From: Geopseudomonas sagittaria
GTDB taxonomy: Bacteria > Pseudomonadota > Gammaproteobacteria > Pseudomonadales > Pseudomonadaceae
Assembly (NCBI RefSeq): GCF_900115715.1
Contig: NZ_FOXM01000002.1
Location: 310,001-374,000 of the forward strand
Direction of reading: 5' to 3'
Length of the DNA: 64,000 nt
Within the stretch, counting starts at the first letter, position 1, and each line of letters starts with the position of its first letter. Shown here one piece after another: positions 25,324 to 35,460 of this stretch. The notes beneath the pieces are model-generated. The model had not been told where the DNA came from and made no database searches. It worked only from the letters and a program-made list of their open reading frames with translations. The translations under genes and the position numbers were made by a program.

Positions 25324-25998
25324 ATGAGTAGCACTATCGACAGTTCGGTCATCAGCTCGATCAACGGCGGCGCCTCGGCGGCCGCCAGCGAGAAGCAGAA
25401 GGCCGAAGACCTGCGTTCCAACTTCATGACCCTGCTGGTCACCCAGTTGCAGAACCAGGATCCGCTCAAGCCGATGGAAAACGCCGAGATGACCTCGCAG
25501 CTGGCGCAGGTCAACACCCTCAGCGGCATCGAGGAGCTGAACCAGACGCTGCGCGGCATCACCGGGCAGATCGATGCCGGCCAGGCTTTGCAGGCGGCAT
25601 CGCTGATCGGTCGTGGCGTGCTGGTGCCCGGCGACCGGGTGCTGGTCGGCAGTGGCGAAACCACCTCGTTCGGCATCGAGCTGGCAGCGCCGGCCGACGA
25701 GGTCCAGGTCACCATCATGGACGGCAGCGGTCAGGCCGTGCGCCAGTTCAACCTCGGTGCGCTGGCGGCGGGGGTCGAGTCGTTCGTCTGGGATGGCACC
25801 CTCAATGACGGCAGCGCTGCACCGGACGGCGCCTACCGCGTGAGCGTGCAGGCGACCACGGAGGGGCGCGCGCAATCACACACCCTGCTCACCTATGCCC
25901 AGGTCGGTGGCGTCAGCAGTGGCAGCGGCGGGCCGCTGCTGGATCTGGGCGCCACCCTGGGTCGGGTCGGCCTGCAGGACGTTCGGCAGATCCTTTAA
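25324..25998 (+). CDS. flgD: Flagellar hook cap protein FlgD
   Basis: 224 residues. The conserved N-terminal segment (FMTLLVTQLQNQDPLKPMENAEMTSQLAQ, here in two halves around the DPLKP core) and the later Tudor-like/Ig-like portion with SFVWDGTLNDGSAAPDGAY identify FlgD. The cap sits on the growing hook and is removed on completion. The start is the ATG behind GAGGAG. Confidence 0.95.
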   Translation: MSSTIDSSVISSINGGASAAASEKQKAEDLRSNFMTLLVTQLQNQDPLKPMENAEMTSQLAQVNTLSGIEELNQTLRGITGQIDAGQALQAASLIGRGVLVPGDRVLVGSGETTSFGIELAAPADEVQVTIMDGSGQAVRQFNLGALAAGVESFVWDGTLNDGSAAPDGAYRVSVQATTEGRAQSHTLLTYAQVGGVSSGSGGPLLDLGATLGRVGLQDVRQIL

Positions 25999-26063
25999 CC
26001 AGTTTTTTCATGCGGATTCGCGTGGCAGGCTCAAGGCCGCTGCGCCAGGGGAGTGAAGTCAAT

Positions 26064-27251
26064 ATGGGCTTTTCGCAGGCACTCAGCGGTCTCAACGCGG
26101 CCTCCAAGAACCTCGATGTGATGGGCAACAACATCGCCAATGCGCAGACCGTGGGCTACAAGAGCGCGAGCATGCAGTTCGCCGATGTGTATGCCGGCGC
26201 CAAGGTCGGTCTGGGCGTCAGCGTGGCTGCGATCCAGCAGAACTTCAAGGATGGCAACCTGGAGGCGACCGGGCGCAATCTGGACCTGGCCATCAGCGGG
26301 GGAGGGTTCCTGCGCTTTGACCAAGGTGAACAGATCATCTACGCGCGTAATGGCCAGCTGACCATGACTCCGGATGGCTTTCTGGAAAACGCCCAGGGTG
26401 GTCGGCTGACCGGCTATCCGGGAGCGGCCGGCAGCGGCGGCCAGCTGCAGCAGCTGAATGTTTCGGCGGCCGGCCTGCCGGCCAAGGCCACCGGCGAGGT
26501 CAAGGCCACCATGAACCTCAATGCCGGCATGGCGACTCTGGACCCGGCGGCGTTCGATCCGCTCAAGCCGGCCACCTACTCCTACGCCAACGGCGCCACC
26601 GTGTTCGACTCCCAGGGTACGGCGCAGACGCTGACCCTGTATTTCATCAAGACGGGCGTCAATACGTGGGAGGTCAAGGCGGGGCGCTCCACGCCTGAAG
26701 GGCAGCAGTTTTCCGAGACGGATATTCCGCTGGCTTTCGACAGTAACGGCCTGCTGGTCGCTGGCTACGAGCCTGGGAATGTCACCTTTGCGCTGGACAA
26801 TGGTGCCAACAACCTCGACTTCAAGCTGAACCTCACCGGCAGCACCCAGTTCGCCAACGAGTTCGAGCTGGGCAGCCTGACTCAGGATGGCTACACCTCC
26901 GGCAGTCTGACGGGGATTTCCGTCGACAAGAAGGGCCAAGTCATCGGCAACTACTCCAACGAGCGGACCCTGGTGCTGGGCACCATCGCCATGGCCAACT
27001 TCCGCAACCCCGAGGGCCTGACCCCGGTGGGGGGCGGCTGGGTCGAAACTGCCGACTCCGGGCAGGTGCTGATCGGCGAGGCGGGCACCGGTCTGTTTGG
27101 CAGCGTCGAAGCGGGCGTGATCGAGACCTCCAACGTCGATCTGACCAAGGAGCTGGTCAACCTGATCATCGCCCAGCGCAACTTCCAGGCCAACGCGCAG
27201 ACCATCAAGCTGCAGGACGAAGTGCTGCAGCAGGCCGTGAACCTGCGCTGA
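26064..27251 (+). CDS. flgE: Flagellar hook protein FlgE
   Basis: 395-residue hook subunit. Start set at MGFSQALSGLNAASKNLD, preceded by GGGGAG; an in-frame extension of 18 codons carries no family similarity. N-terminal MGNNIANAQTVGYKS and C-terminal ETSNVDLTKELVNLI segments are the axial-protein hallmarks, with a medium-sized variable domain between. The length is close to that of enteric FlgE. Twelve bases separate it from flgF. Confidence 0.96.
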   Translation: MGFSQALSGLNAASKNLDVMGNNIANAQTVGYKSASMQFADVYAGAKVGLGVSVAAIQQNFKDGNLEATGRNLDLAISGGGFLRFDQGEQIIYARNGQLTMTPDGFLENAQGGRLTGYPGAAGSGGQLQQLNVSAAGLPAKATGEVKATMNLNAGMATLDPAAFDPLKPATYSYANGATVFDSQGTAQTLTLYFIKTGVNTWEVKAGRSTPEGQQFSETDIPLAFDSNGLLVAGYEPGNVTFALDNGANNLDFKLNLTGSTQFANEFELGSLTQDGYTSGSLTGISVDKKGQVIGNYSNERTLVLGTIAMANFRNPEGLTPVGGGWVETADSGQVLIGEAGTGLFGSVEAGVIETSNVDLTKELVNLIIAQRNFQANAQTIKLQDEVLQQAVNLR

Positions 27252-27263
27252 GGAGTCTGACCG

Positions 27264-28019
27264 ATGGATCGCATCCTCTACACGGCCATGAGCGGCGCGC
27301 GCTCCAGCCTCGAGCAGCAGTCGGTGGTCAGCCACAACCTGGCCAACGCCTCGACGCCGGGCTTCCGTGCCCAGTTGGCGGTCATGCGTGCCGAGCCGGT
27401 CGGCGGCGACGGGCTGGCGACCCGCACCCTGGCGGTGGCCAGTGCGCCGACCGCCGACTTCAGCGCGGGACCGGTCAGCAGCACCGGGCGCGAGCTGGAT
27501 GTGGCCATTCAGGACGGCGGCTGGCTGGCCGTGCAGGCTGCCGATGGCAGTGAGGCCTACACCCGCCGCGGCGACCTGCAGGTGGATGCCAACGGCATGC
27601 TCAGCGTGCTGGGGCGCCCGGTGATCGGCGACGGCGGGCCGCTGACCGTGCCGCTGGGCAGTTCCGTGAGCATCGGCAGCGACGGCACCCTGAGCGCGAT
27701 CGGCGAGGGCGAGGCGCCGGACAGCATCGCCGAGGCGGGCCGTCTGAAACTGGTGTCGGCGGCGCCCGGCAGTCTGGTGCGTGGCGAGGACGGTCTGTTC
27801 CGCAGCCAGCCGGATGCCAATGGCGTCGGCGTGGCGCTGCCCGCCGACGAGAACCTGCGCCTGGCCTCCGCTGCGCTGGAAGGCAGCAACGTCAGCCCGA
27901 CCGCGGCCATGGTGGCGATGATCGACAACGCCCGGCGTTACGACATGCAGATGAAGGTCATCGGCAGCGCCGACGAAAACGCCCAGCGCGCCAACAGCCT
28001 GCTGTCGCTGCAGGGCTGA
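27264..28019 (+). CDS. flgF: Flagellar proximal rod protein FlgF
   Basis: 251 residues. Starts [19 protein letters not shown] with the [13 protein letters not shown] axial signature, and ends with [22 protein letters not shown]. The rod subunit FlgF normally precedes FlgG, as here. An RBS of GAGGAG precedes the ATG. Confidence 0.95.
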   Translation: MDRILYTAMSGARSSLEQQSVVSHNLANASTPGFRAQLAVMRAEPVGGDGLATRTLAVASAPTADFSAGPVSSTGRELDVAIQDGGWLAVQAADGSEAYTRRGDLQVDANGMLSVLGRPVIGDGGPLTVPLGSSVSIGSDGTLSAIGEGEAPDSIAEAGRLKLVSAAPGSLVRGEDGLFRSQPDANGVGVALPADENLRLASAALEGSNVSPTAAMVAMIDNARRYDMQMKVIGSADENAQRANSLLSLQG

Positions 28020-28048
28020 GCCCTGGCGAACCTATTCGGAGAAACGAG

Positions 28049-28831
28049 ATGATCAGATCGCTGTGGACGGCGAAAACCGGCCTGGAATCCCAGCAGGTGC
28101 AGATGGACGTGATTGCCAACAACCTGGCCAACGTCAGCACCAGCGGCTTCAAGCGCTCGCGCGCGGTGTTCGAGGACCTGCTGTACCAGAACCTGCGTCA
28201 GCCCGGTGCGCAGAGCACGACGCAGACCAGTCTGCCCTCGGGGCTGCAGATCGGCACCGGCGTGCGTCCGGTGGCCACCGAGCGCCTGCATAGCCAGGGC
28301 AACCTGCAGAACACCGAGAATTCGCGGGATCTGGCGATCAACGGCAACGGTTTCTTCCAGGTGCTGCTGACCGACGGCAGCACCGCCTATACCCGCGATG
28401 GCAGCTTCCAGATCGACCAGAATGGCCAGATGGTCACCGCCAGCGGCTACCCGCTGGAGCCGGCGATCACCATTCCGGAGAATGCCCTGTCGGTGACCAT
28501 CGCCCAGGACGGTGTGGTTTCAGTGACCGAGCCGGGTAGCACGCAGAGTCGCGAGGTCGGCCAGATCACCCTGGCTACCTTCATCAACCCCACCGGCCTG
28601 CAGAGCACCGGCGAGAATCTCTATCTGGAAACCGACAGCTCGGGGCCGCGCAACGAAAGCACGCCGGGCCTCAACGGCGTGGGTGTGCTCTATCAGGGCT
28701 ACGTGGAAACCTCCAACGTCAACGTGGTGGAGGAGATGGTCAGCATGATCCAGACCCAGCGCGCCTATGAAATCAACAGCAAGGCCGTGCAGACCTCCGA
28801 CGAGATGCTCGCTCGGCTGACCCAGCTGTAA
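28049..28831 (+). CDS. flgG: Flagellar distal rod protein FlgG
   Basis: 260 residues, identical to the usual family length. N-terminal [16 protein letters not shown] and the [21 protein letters not shown] segment are highly conserved in FlgG, as is the terminal [19 protein letters not shown]. It forms the distal rod that crosses the peptidoglycan and outer membrane. Followed immediately by the L-ring gene. Confidence 0.97.
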   Translation: MIRSLWTAKTGLESQQVQMDVIANNLANVSTSGFKRSRAVFEDLLYQNLRQPGAQSTTQTSLPSGLQIGTGVRPVATERLHSQGNLQNTENSRDLAINGNGFFQVLLTDGSTAYTRDGSFQIDQNGQMVTASGYPLEPAITIPENALSVTIAQDGVVSVTEPGSTQSREVGQITLATFINPTGLQSTGENLYLETDSSGPRNESTPGLNGVGVLYQGYVETSNVNVVEEMVSMIQTQRAYEINSKAVQTSDEMLARLTQL

Positions 28832-28845
28832 TGAGGGGGGCGAGC

Positions 28846-29526
28846 ATGCGGTCATTCCTCGCTCGTCGGGCGCTGCTGGTCGCGCTGCTGCCAGCCCTGC
28901 TGCTGAGTGGTTGTGCGCAGCTGCCGCGCGCCTCGGTCGTCGGCGAGCAGGAGCAGGTGCGCATTCCCGAGCGACCGCTGGGGCAGGGCAATGGCTCGAT
29001 TTACCAGGCGCGGCACGGCTTCCAGCCGTTGTTCGAGGATCGCCGTCCGCGCATGGTCGGCGATATTCTGACCATCGTCCTCAACGAGCAGGTCAGCGCC
29101 AGCAAGAACGCGGCGTCCAACGCGACCCGCAGCGGCTCTGCCAGTCTTACGCCGATCACTGTGCCGGACAAGCTCCGCAAGTTGTCCGAGTGGGAAGCCG
29201 AGCTGGAGGGCGACAACGCCTTCAGTGGCAGCGGTGGCTCGCGGGCCAACAACGCCTTCAGCGGCACCATCACCGTGTCGGTGCTGGAGGTGATGGCCAA
29301 CGGCAACCTGCGGGTGCGTGGCGAGAAACAGATCGCCATCAACCAGGGCACCGAATTCATCCGCTTCTCCGGGGTGGTCAACCCGCGCACCATCACCGGG
29401 CAGAACACCGTGCCGTCGACCCAGGTGGCCGATGCGCGCATCGAATACGTCGGCGATGGCTACATCAACGAAGCCCAGCACATGGGCTGGTTGCAGCGCA
29501 TCTTCCTCAATATCTCGCCATTCTGA
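28846..29526 (+). CDS. flgH: Flagellar L-ring lipoprotein FlgH
   Basis: 226-residue outer-membrane ring subunit with a lipoprotein signal (lipobox LLSGCAQ). Conserved core motifs are [28 protein letters not shown] and the C-terminal [26 protein letters not shown] start at the ATG at 28846, which has AGGGGGG directly upstream; an earlier ATG overlaps the flgG stop by one base. Confidence 0.95.
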   Translation: MRSFLARRALLVALLPALLLSGCAQLPRASVVGEQEQVRIPERPLGQGNGSIYQARHGFQPLFEDRRPRMVGDILTIVLNEQVSASKNAASNATRSGSASLTPITVPDKLRKLSEWEAELEGDNAFSGSGGSRANNAFSGTITVSVLEVMANGNLRVRGEKQIAINQGTEFIRFSGVVNPRTITGQNTVPSTQVADARIEYVGDGYINEAQHMGWLQRIFLNISPF

Positions 29527-29548
29527 TGGGCGAGCGCCGGAAATCGTC

Positions 29549-30679
29549 ATGAAACTGTCCATCCTGGATCTTCTTCGCCCCTCCCTGGTGCTGCTCGGCC
29601 TGCTGCTTGGCCTTAGCGGCGCCGGTGCCGTACAGGCCGAGCGCCTGCGCGATCTGGCCGAATTTGCCGGCGTGCGCAGCAATGCCCTGGTCGGCTACGG
29701 CCTGGTGGTGGGGCTGGATGGCTCCGGCGACCAGACCATGCAGGCGCCGTTCACCGGCCAGAGCCTGACCAACATGCTGTCGCAGCTGGGCATCACCGTA
29801 CCGCCAGGCACCAACATGCAGCTGCGCAACATCGCCGCGGTGATGGTCACCGCGCAGCTGCCGGCGTTCGTCCGTCCGGGGCAGGGGCTGGATGTGGTGG
29901 TGTCCTCGGTGGGTAACGCCCGCAGCCTGCGGGGCGGCACCCTGCTGATGACCCCGCTCAAGGGCGCCGATGGCGAAACCTATGCACTGGCCCAGGGCAA
30001 CCTGCTGGTCGGCGGCGCCGGGGCCGAGGCCGGCGGCAGCAGCGTACAGATCAACCAGCAGGCCGGCGGACGGATCAGCCGCGGTGCCACCGTCGAGCGC
30101 GAGGTGCCGTTGCAGCTCGGCAATGAGCGCGGCCTGCTCGAGTTGCAGCTCAAGCAGCCGGACTTCGGCATGGCGCAGCGCATGGTCACGGCGATCAACT
30201 ACGCCTTCGGCCGTACCGTGGCCAGCGCCCAGGATGGCGGGCTGATCCTGCTGGACGCGCCGCGCGACCCCAATGGCCGGGTCAACTTCATGGCGCGCCT
30301 GGAGAGTCTGGATATCGGCTCTGGCGAGGTGTCGCCCAAGGTGATCATCAACTCGCGCAGCGGCGCCGTGGTGCTCAATGGCACGGTGACCCTGCAGAGC
30401 GCCGCGGTAGCGCATGGCAACCTGTCGGTAGTCATCGACAATCAGCCCAAGGTCAGCCAGCCGGCGCCGTTCAGCGAAGGCCAGACCGTGGTGGTTCCCG
30501 ATGCGCAGATCACCGTCGAGCAGCAGGGTACCGGTCTGCGCATGGTGGCGCCGAGTACCAACCTGCTCGACGTGGTCAAGGCGCTGAACGCGCTGGGCGC
30601 CACGCCGCAGGACCTGATGTCGATTCTCGAAGCGCTCAAGGCGTCCGGCGCATTGCGTGCCGAACTGGAGATCATCTGA
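29549..30679 (+). CDS. flgI: Flagellar P-ring protein FlgI
   Basis: 376 residues with a Sec signal peptide cleaved around AVQAER, so periplasmic. Typical phrases include [35 protein letters not shown] and the end [19 protein letters not shown]. It forms the ring around the rod in the peptidoglycan layer with help from FlgA. Its TGA shares one base with the flgJ ATG. Confidence 0.96.
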   Translation: MKLSILDLLRPSLVLLGLLLGLSGAGAVQAERLRDLAEFAGVRSNALVGYGLVVGLDGSGDQTMQAPFTGQSLTNMLSQLGITVPPGTNMQLRNIAAVMVTAQLPAFVRPGQGLDVVVSSVGNARSLRGGTLLMTPLKGADGETYALAQGNLLVGGAGAEAGGSSVQINQQAGGRISRGATVEREVPLQLGNERGLLELQLKQPDFGMAQRMVTAINYAFGRTVASAQDGGLILLDAPRDPNGRVNFMARLESLDIGSGEVSPKVIINSRSGAVVLNGTVTLQSAAVAHGNLSVVIDNQPKVSQPAPFSEGQTVVVPDAQITVEQQGTGLRMVAPSTNLLDVVKALNALGATPQDLMSILEALKASGALRAELEII

Positions 30680-31698
30680 TGAGTGTTGGCGATCTGGGCA
30701 GTCAGTTTGCCCTCGATATGCAGGGCGTCCAGCGTCTCAAGCAGACCGCTCGCCAGGATCCGGACAAAGGCCTGCGCGAAGCCAGCAAGCAGTTCGAGGC
30801 ACTGTTCCTGCAGATGATGCTGAAGAGCATGCGCGAGGCCAGCCCGCAGTCGGGCCTGCTCGACAGCGAGCAGAGCCGCTTCTACACCGAGATGCTCGAT
30901 CAGCAGCGCGCGCAGCAGCTGGCCGGCAACGGGCTGGGGCTTGCCGAGCAACTGGTCCAGCAGCTCAGGAGCCAGCCGGGGATGGCTGACGAGTCGGCCA
31001 CTGGCGCGGTGCGCGATGGCCTGATCGCCGGTATCCCACGCGGTACGCCGCGCCCGCTGTACGGGGCATTGCAGCTGGATCCGGCGGCAGCCAGCGCTCC
31101 GCCGGCCCAGCCGGTCGTCAGCCGCTTCGAGCCGATCAGCCGCCCGGCTACGCTGCCACGCGCCGAGAGCGTCGCCGTGGATGGTGTCGGTCGCGACACC
31201 GGCAGCGGGCGCGCGAGCCATGTCGAGTCCTTCGTCGACCGCCTGCAGGCACCGGCTCGCGCCGCCAGCCGCGCCAGCGGCGTACCGGCCGAGCTGATCC
31301 TCGCCCAGGCCGCACTGGAAACAGGTTGGGGGCGCCACGAGATCGCCACCGCCAATGGCGGCAACAGCCACAACCTGTTCGGCATCAAGGCCGGGGCCAA
31401 TTGGCAGGGGCCGACCACCGAGGTGCGTACCACCGAGTACATCGACGGCCAGGCGCAGAGTCGGGTCGAGCGCTTCCGCGTCTACGAGTCCTTCGAGGCG
31501 GCCTTCACCGACTACGCCCAGCTGATCGGCAACAACCCGCGCTATGCCGGCGTGGTCAGCGCGCCGGATGCCCAGCAGGCGGCGCGCGCCCTGCAGCGTG
31601 GCGGCTACGCCACCGATCCGGCGTATGCCGACAAGCTGATCGCGGTGATGGCGACCCTCGCTCCCTTCGATCCGGCGCGCCAGGTGGCGCAGCTCTGA
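30679..31698 (+). CDS. flgJ: Flagellar rod cap / muramidase FlgJ (dual domain)
   Basis: 339 residues combining the rod-scaffold domain (about 1-105; FEALFLQMMLKSMREA) with a C-terminal beta-N-acetylglucosaminidase domain (about 185-335). The enzymatic domain has the catalytic glutamate in LAQAALETGWGRHE and a conserved NNPRYAGV. The domains are joined by a Pro/Ala-rich linker of roughly 80 residues. It lets the growing rod pass through the peptidoglycan. Overlap with flgI implies coupled translation. The next gene is separated by 105 bases containing a FliA promoter. Confidence 0.95.
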   Translation: MSVGDLGSQFALDMQGVQRLKQTARQDPDKGLREASKQFEALFLQMMLKSMREASPQSGLLDSEQSRFYTEMLDQQRAQQLAGNGLGLAEQLVQQLRSQPGMADESATGAVRDGLIAGIPRGTPRPLYGALQLDPAAASAPPAQPVVSRFEPISRPATLPRAESVAVDGVGRDTGSGRASHVESFVDRLQAPARAASRASGVPAELILAQAALETGWGRHEIATANGGNSHNLFGIKAGANWQGPTTEVRTTEYIDGQAQSRVERFRVYESFEAAFTDYAQLIGNNPRYAGVVSAPDAQQAARALQRGGYATDPAYADKLIAVMATLAPFDPARQVAQL

Positions 31699-31746
31699 CC
31701 CGCCGCTGCGGAGCCTGCAATGTGCGGCCCGTCACCCCTGCGGCTC

Positions 31747-31773
31747 TCAAGATCGTGGCGACACTGCCGATAA
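31747..31773 (+). promoter_or_regulatory. Sigma-28 (FliA) promoter of flgKL
   Basis: TCAAG (31747-31751), 14 bases, GCCGATAA (31766-31773): a full match to the FliA consensus, 31 bases upstream of the flgK ATG. Confidence 0.88.
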
Positions 31774-31803
31774 ACTGAGCAAGGTTGAACAGGAACGGCT
31801 TCA

Positions 31804-33432
31804 ATGAGCATCTTTTCCATCGGCGTCAGTGGTCTCAACAGCGCGCAGACCGTGCTGGCGACCACCAGCACCAACATCAGCAATGTCTACACCCCGGGCT
31901 ACAACCGCCAGCTGCCTCAGCTGAGCGAGAGCATTGCCGGGGGCGGCGTGCAGGTGGCCAATATCGAGCGCCAGTTCAACCAGTTCGTCAGCAACCAGTT
32001 GAACCGCAGCAACAGCGTCGCCGGCGGGTTGAGCAGCTATCACACGCAGGTCAGCCAGATCGACAACCTGATGGCCGACCGCGAGGCCGGTCTGGCGCCG
32101 CTGATGCGCAACTTCTTCTCCGCGCTGGAGGATGTGGTGGCGTCGCCCGCCGACCCGGCGGCCCGGCAGGGTGTGCTGGGGGCGGCAGAAACCCTGAGCG
32201 GCCAGTTTCGCGCCTTCGACGGCTACCTCAGCGACATGCAGCGCAGCCTGGGTGGCCAGATCAAGGATCAGGTCACCCAGATCAACAACAGCACCGAGCA
32301 GATCGCCAAGCTCAACCGCGAGATCAGCCTGGCCAAGGCCAAGACCGGAGAGGCGCCCAACGGCCTGCTCAACCAGCGCGACCAGTTGGTCGCCGAGCTG
32401 AGCCAGCGCGTCGATGCGCGCCTGACCATTCAGGACGGCGACACCTACAACCTGAGCCTGAGCAACGGGTTGAGCCTGGTCAGCGGCAGCAACAGCTTCA
32501 AGCTCGAGGCGATGCGCTCCTCCGAGGAAGCCAGCCGCATCGTGGTCGGCTACCGCGATGGCTCCGGCAACCTGCTCGAATTTGCCGACACCACCTTTCG
32601 CGAAGGTGAACTGGGCGGCCTGATGACTTTCCGCCGCGAGACCCTCGACCGCACGCAGAACCAGCTGGGGCAGCTGGCGGTATCGCTGGCGGTGGCGTTC
32701 AACCAGCAGCATGCCGAGGGCGTGGATCTCTATGGCGAGACGGGCGGCGACTTCTTCGCCATCGGCCAGCCGGTCAGCTTCAGCAACGGACAGAACCGCG
32801 GCGATGCTTCGCTGAGCGCCAGCTACGACCCGGCTGCGCTGGACAGCCTGACCGCCAGCGACTACGACGTGTCCTGGACTGCAGCCGCTGGTTACAGTGT
32901 GATACGCCGTGATATCGGCACGTCGGTGGATGCCAACTACGATGAGGGCAATGGCACCCTGAGCTTCGCAGGCATGAGCGTGCAGGTCAGCGGTACCCCG
33001 GCTGACGGCGACCGCTTCGTGGTGCAGCCCACTCGGCGTGCTGCCGGCCAGATGGCCAGCAGTCTCACGGATCCCGCGCGCATCGCCGCCGGTCAGCCGG
33101 TGGATGGCAGTGGCTCGGGCGACAACCGCAATGCCCTGAAGCTGCAGGCACTGCAGACCCGGAGCGTGGTCGGTGGCCAGGCCACCCTGAACCAGAGCTA
33201 TGCGGCCATGGTCAGCGACGTGGGCAACCGCACCAACATTGCCGCGGCCAACCTCGCGGTGCAGCAGGGTCTCAATGAGCAGCTGCGTGGCATCCAGCAG
33301 GCCGAATCGGGAGTCAATCTCGACGAGGAAGCCGCCAACCTGATCCGCTACCAGCAGTTCTATCAGGCCAACGCCAAGGTCATCGAGATCGGCGCGGCGG
33401 TCCTCGACACCCTGCTCGGCATTCGTGCCTGA
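31804..33432 (+). CDS. flgK: Flagellar hook-filament junction protein FlgK (HAP1)
   Basis: 542 residues. Start MSIFSIGVSGLNSAQ and the C-terminal ESGVNLDEEAANLIRYQQFYQANAKVI region are FlgK hallmarks (the latter broken here by nothing but length). It joins hook to filament and is exported with FlgN. It follows its own FliA promoter and lies 19 bases before flgL. Confidence 0.95.
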   Translation: MSIFSIGVSGLNSAQTVLATTSTNISNVYTPGYNRQLPQLSESIAGGGVQVANIERQFNQFVSNQLNRSNSVAGGLSSYHTQVSQIDNLMADREAGLAPLMRNFFSALEDVVASPADPAARQGVLGAAETLSGQFRAFDGYLSDMQRSLGGQIKDQVTQINNSTEQIAKLNREISLAKAKTGEAPNGLLNQRDQLVAELSQRVDARLTIQDGDTYNLSLSNGLSLVSGSNSFKLEAMRSSEEASRIVVGYRDGSGNLLEFADTTFREGELGGLMTFRRETLDRTQNQLGQLAVSLAVAFNQQHAEGVDLYGETGGDFFAIGQPVSFSNGQNRGDASLSASYDPAALDSLTASDYDVSWTAAAGYSVIRRDIGTSVDANYDEGNGTLSFAGMSVQVSGTPADGDRFVVQPTRRAAGQMASSLTDPARIAAGQPVDGSGSGDNRNALKLQALQTRSVVGGQATLNQSYAAMVSDVGNRTNIAAANLAVQQGLNEQLRGIQQAESGVNLDEEAANLIRYQQFYQANAKVIEIGAAVLDTLLGIRA

Positions 33433-33451
33433 TCGATAGGAGACAAGCGCG

Positions 33452-34372
33452 ATGCGCATCAGCACCATCACCATGTACGAGCAGAGCCTCAACTCGCTGA
33501 ATCGCCAGCAGGGCGAGTTCCTCAAGATCGGCCAGCAGATTTCCAGTGGCCGCCGGGTGGTCAACCCCTCCGACGATCCGCAGGCCGCCTCGCTGGCGGT
33601 CGGCGTCGACCAGGCCAAGGCGGTCGACCAGCAATACGCCAATGCCCGGGTCAGCGCGCGCAACAGCCTGTCCCAGCAGGAGAGCGTGCTCAACAGCAGT
33701 TCGGACTTCATCGTGCGCGCCCGCACCCTGCTGGTGCAGGCCGGCAACGGCACCCTCAGCGATGCCGATCGCGACGCCATCGGCCAGGAGCTCAACGGCA
33801 TCTATCAGGGCCTGGTCGGCCAGGCCAACAGCATGGACGGCAACGGCCGCTACCTGTTCGGCGGCTATCGGGACGGCACCCCGCCGTTCGTGCAAGATGC
33901 CGACGGCCGGGTCAGCTATGTCGGCGACACGGGCGTCAAGGCCCAGCAGGTCGACTCGGCGCGGCTGATGCCCAGCGTCGACCACGGCCAGGCGATCTTC
34001 CGCAGCAGCGAGGATGCCGACCTGTTCGCCGCCCTGAAGGACGCCATCGACGTGCTCGCCACCCCGGTGGACGGCGAGGCCGGACGCGACAACCTGCGCA
34101 GCGTGCTGGCGTCCTCCAGCAAGGCGCTGGACAACAGCTTCGACAATGTCCTCTCGGTGCGTGCCTCGGTGGGTGCACGCCTCAACGAGCTGGACGTGCT
34201 CGACGTGGTCGGTGACAACCGCATGCTCAACTACGAGCAGATCCTCTCCGAGCGCCTCGATCTCGATTACAACAAGGCGATTTCCGACTACACGCTGCGC
34301 CAGGTCGGCCTGCAGGCGGCGCAGAAGGCCTTCGTCGACGTGCAGAAGCTGTCGCTATTCAACCTGATGTAA
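33452..34372 (+). CDS. flgL: Flagellar hook-filament junction protein FlgL (HAP3)
   Basis: 306 residues of the flagellin/FlgL fold. N-terminal MRISTITMYEQSLNSLN with ISSGRRVVNPSDDPQAAS, and a C-terminal YTLRQVGLQAAQKAF helix. It is the distal junction subunit to which flagellin is added. Its TAA at 34370-34372 directly abuts the stop of the opposing fliR gene. Confidence 0.95.
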   Translation: MRISTITMYEQSLNSLNRQQGEFLKIGQQISSGRRVVNPSDDPQAASLAVGVDQAKAVDQQYANARVSARNSLSQQESVLNSSSDFIVRARTLLVQAGNGTLSDADRDAIGQELNGIYQGLVGQANSMDGNGRYLFGGYRDGTPPFVQDADGRVSYVGDTGVKAQQVDSARLMPSVDHGQAIFRSSEDADLFAALKDAIDVLATPVDGEAGRDNLRSVLASSSKALDNSFDNVLSVRASVGARLNELDVLDVVGDNRMLNYEQILSERLDLDYNKAISDYTLRQVGLQAAQKAFVDVQKLSLFNLM

Positions 34373-35161
34373 TCAGCTGCCCAGCGCCAGGCTGTCGATG
34401 AACTGGCGCAGGAACTGCAGGCCGCCGCCGAACAGGCCCTCGAGGAAGCGGCCAAGGTCGTTCATCAGCACCATCATCAGCACCAGGCCGACGAGCAGGG
34501 TCAGCGGGAAGCCGACTGCGAACACCGTCAGCTGCGGCGAGGCGCGGTTGAGGATGCCCATCGCCAGGTTGATGGTCAGCAGCGCCGCCACCAGCGGCAG
34601 CGCCAGCAGCAGGCCCGAGGCGAGGATGCTGCCGGCGTAGCGCACCAGGCTGATGCCGGCCGCCGGGTCCAGCGCCTGGCCGATCGGCAGGCTGGTGAAG
34701 CTGGCGGCGAGGATCTCCAGCACCAGCAGGTGGCCGTCGAGGGCGAGGAAGATCAACAGGCTGATCATGTACAGCAGCCGCGACAGGATCATGGTGTTGG
34801 TGCCGGTGTCCGGGGCGAAGAAGGTGGCGAAGCCCAGACCCATCTGCAGGCCGATGATCTCGCCGGCAGCCTGCACCACGGCCAGGATCACCCGCATGGT
34901 CAGGCCGATGGCCACGCCGATCACCGTCTGCTCGAGGACGATGCCCAGGCTGGTCCACGACACCAGCGGCACCGCCGGCAGCGGCGGCAGGTTCGGTCCC
35001 AGCACCACCGCCAGCAGCACGGCCAGGCCGATCTTGGCCTGGGTCGGCACGCTGTCGTGCCCCCACAGCGGCGAGGCGGCAAGAAAGGCGCTGAGGCGCA
35101 CGAACGGCCAGAAGAAGGTGGTCAGCCACAGCTGCAGCTGGGCGAAGTCGACCTCGACCAT
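34373..35161 (-). CDS. fliR: Flagellar export gate protein FliR
   Basis: 262-residue polytopic inner-membrane protein forming the export gate with FliP and FliQ. About six hydrophobic helices are visible, along with conserved GEIIGLQMGLGFATFFAP and MISLLIFLALDGHLLVL. It is the last gene of the long minus-strand fli operon. Its stop codon touches that of flgL, leaving no room for a terminator between the convergent operons. Confidence 0.95.
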   Translation of the reverse strand: MVEVDFAQLQLWLTTFFWPFVRLSAFLAASPLWGHDSVPTQAKIGLAVLLAVVLGPNLPPLPAVPLVSWTSLGIVLEQTVIGVAIGLTMRVILAVVQAAGEIIGLQMGLGFATFFAPDTGTNTMILSRLLYMISLLIFLALDGHLLVLEILAASFTSLPIGQALDPAAGISLVRYAGSILASGLLLALPLVAALLTINLAMGILNRASPQLTVFAVGFPLTLLVGLVLMMVLMNDLGRFLEGLFGGGLQFLRQFIDSLALGS

Positions 35162-35168
35162 CGCCCGC

Positions 35169-35438
35169 TCAGCCGATCATCAGTGGGATATTGGTGAACA
35201 GCTCGCGGGTGAAGTCGACGATCAGCTTGATCATCCACGGTCCGGCCAGCACCAGCACGGTGAACACCGCGAGGATCTTCGGAATGAACGACAGGGTCAT
35301 CTCGTTGATCTGCGTGGCGGCCTGGAACAGGCTGATCAAGAGACCCACCAGCAGTGCGGTGAGCAGCAGCGGGCCGGCCATGAACAGGGTGATGCGCATG
35401 CCCTGGTAGGCGAGGTCCATGACCGATTCGGGCGTCAT
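35169..35438 (-). CDS. fliQ: Flagellar export gate protein FliQ
   Basis: 89 residues with two membrane helices, the exact usual length. Sequence MTPESVMDLAYQGMRITL followed by a LLVGLLISLFQAATQINEMTL core is typical. Partner of FliP and FliR in the export gate. The ATG lies 22 bases after the fliP stop. Confidence 0.95.
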   Translation of the reverse strand: MTPESVMDLAYQGMRITLFMAGPLLLTALLVGLLISLFQAATQINEMTLSFIPKILAVFTVLVLAGPWMIKLIVDFTRELFTNIPLMIG

Positions 35439-35460
35439 TGCAGGCCTCCGTGGGGCTGGC

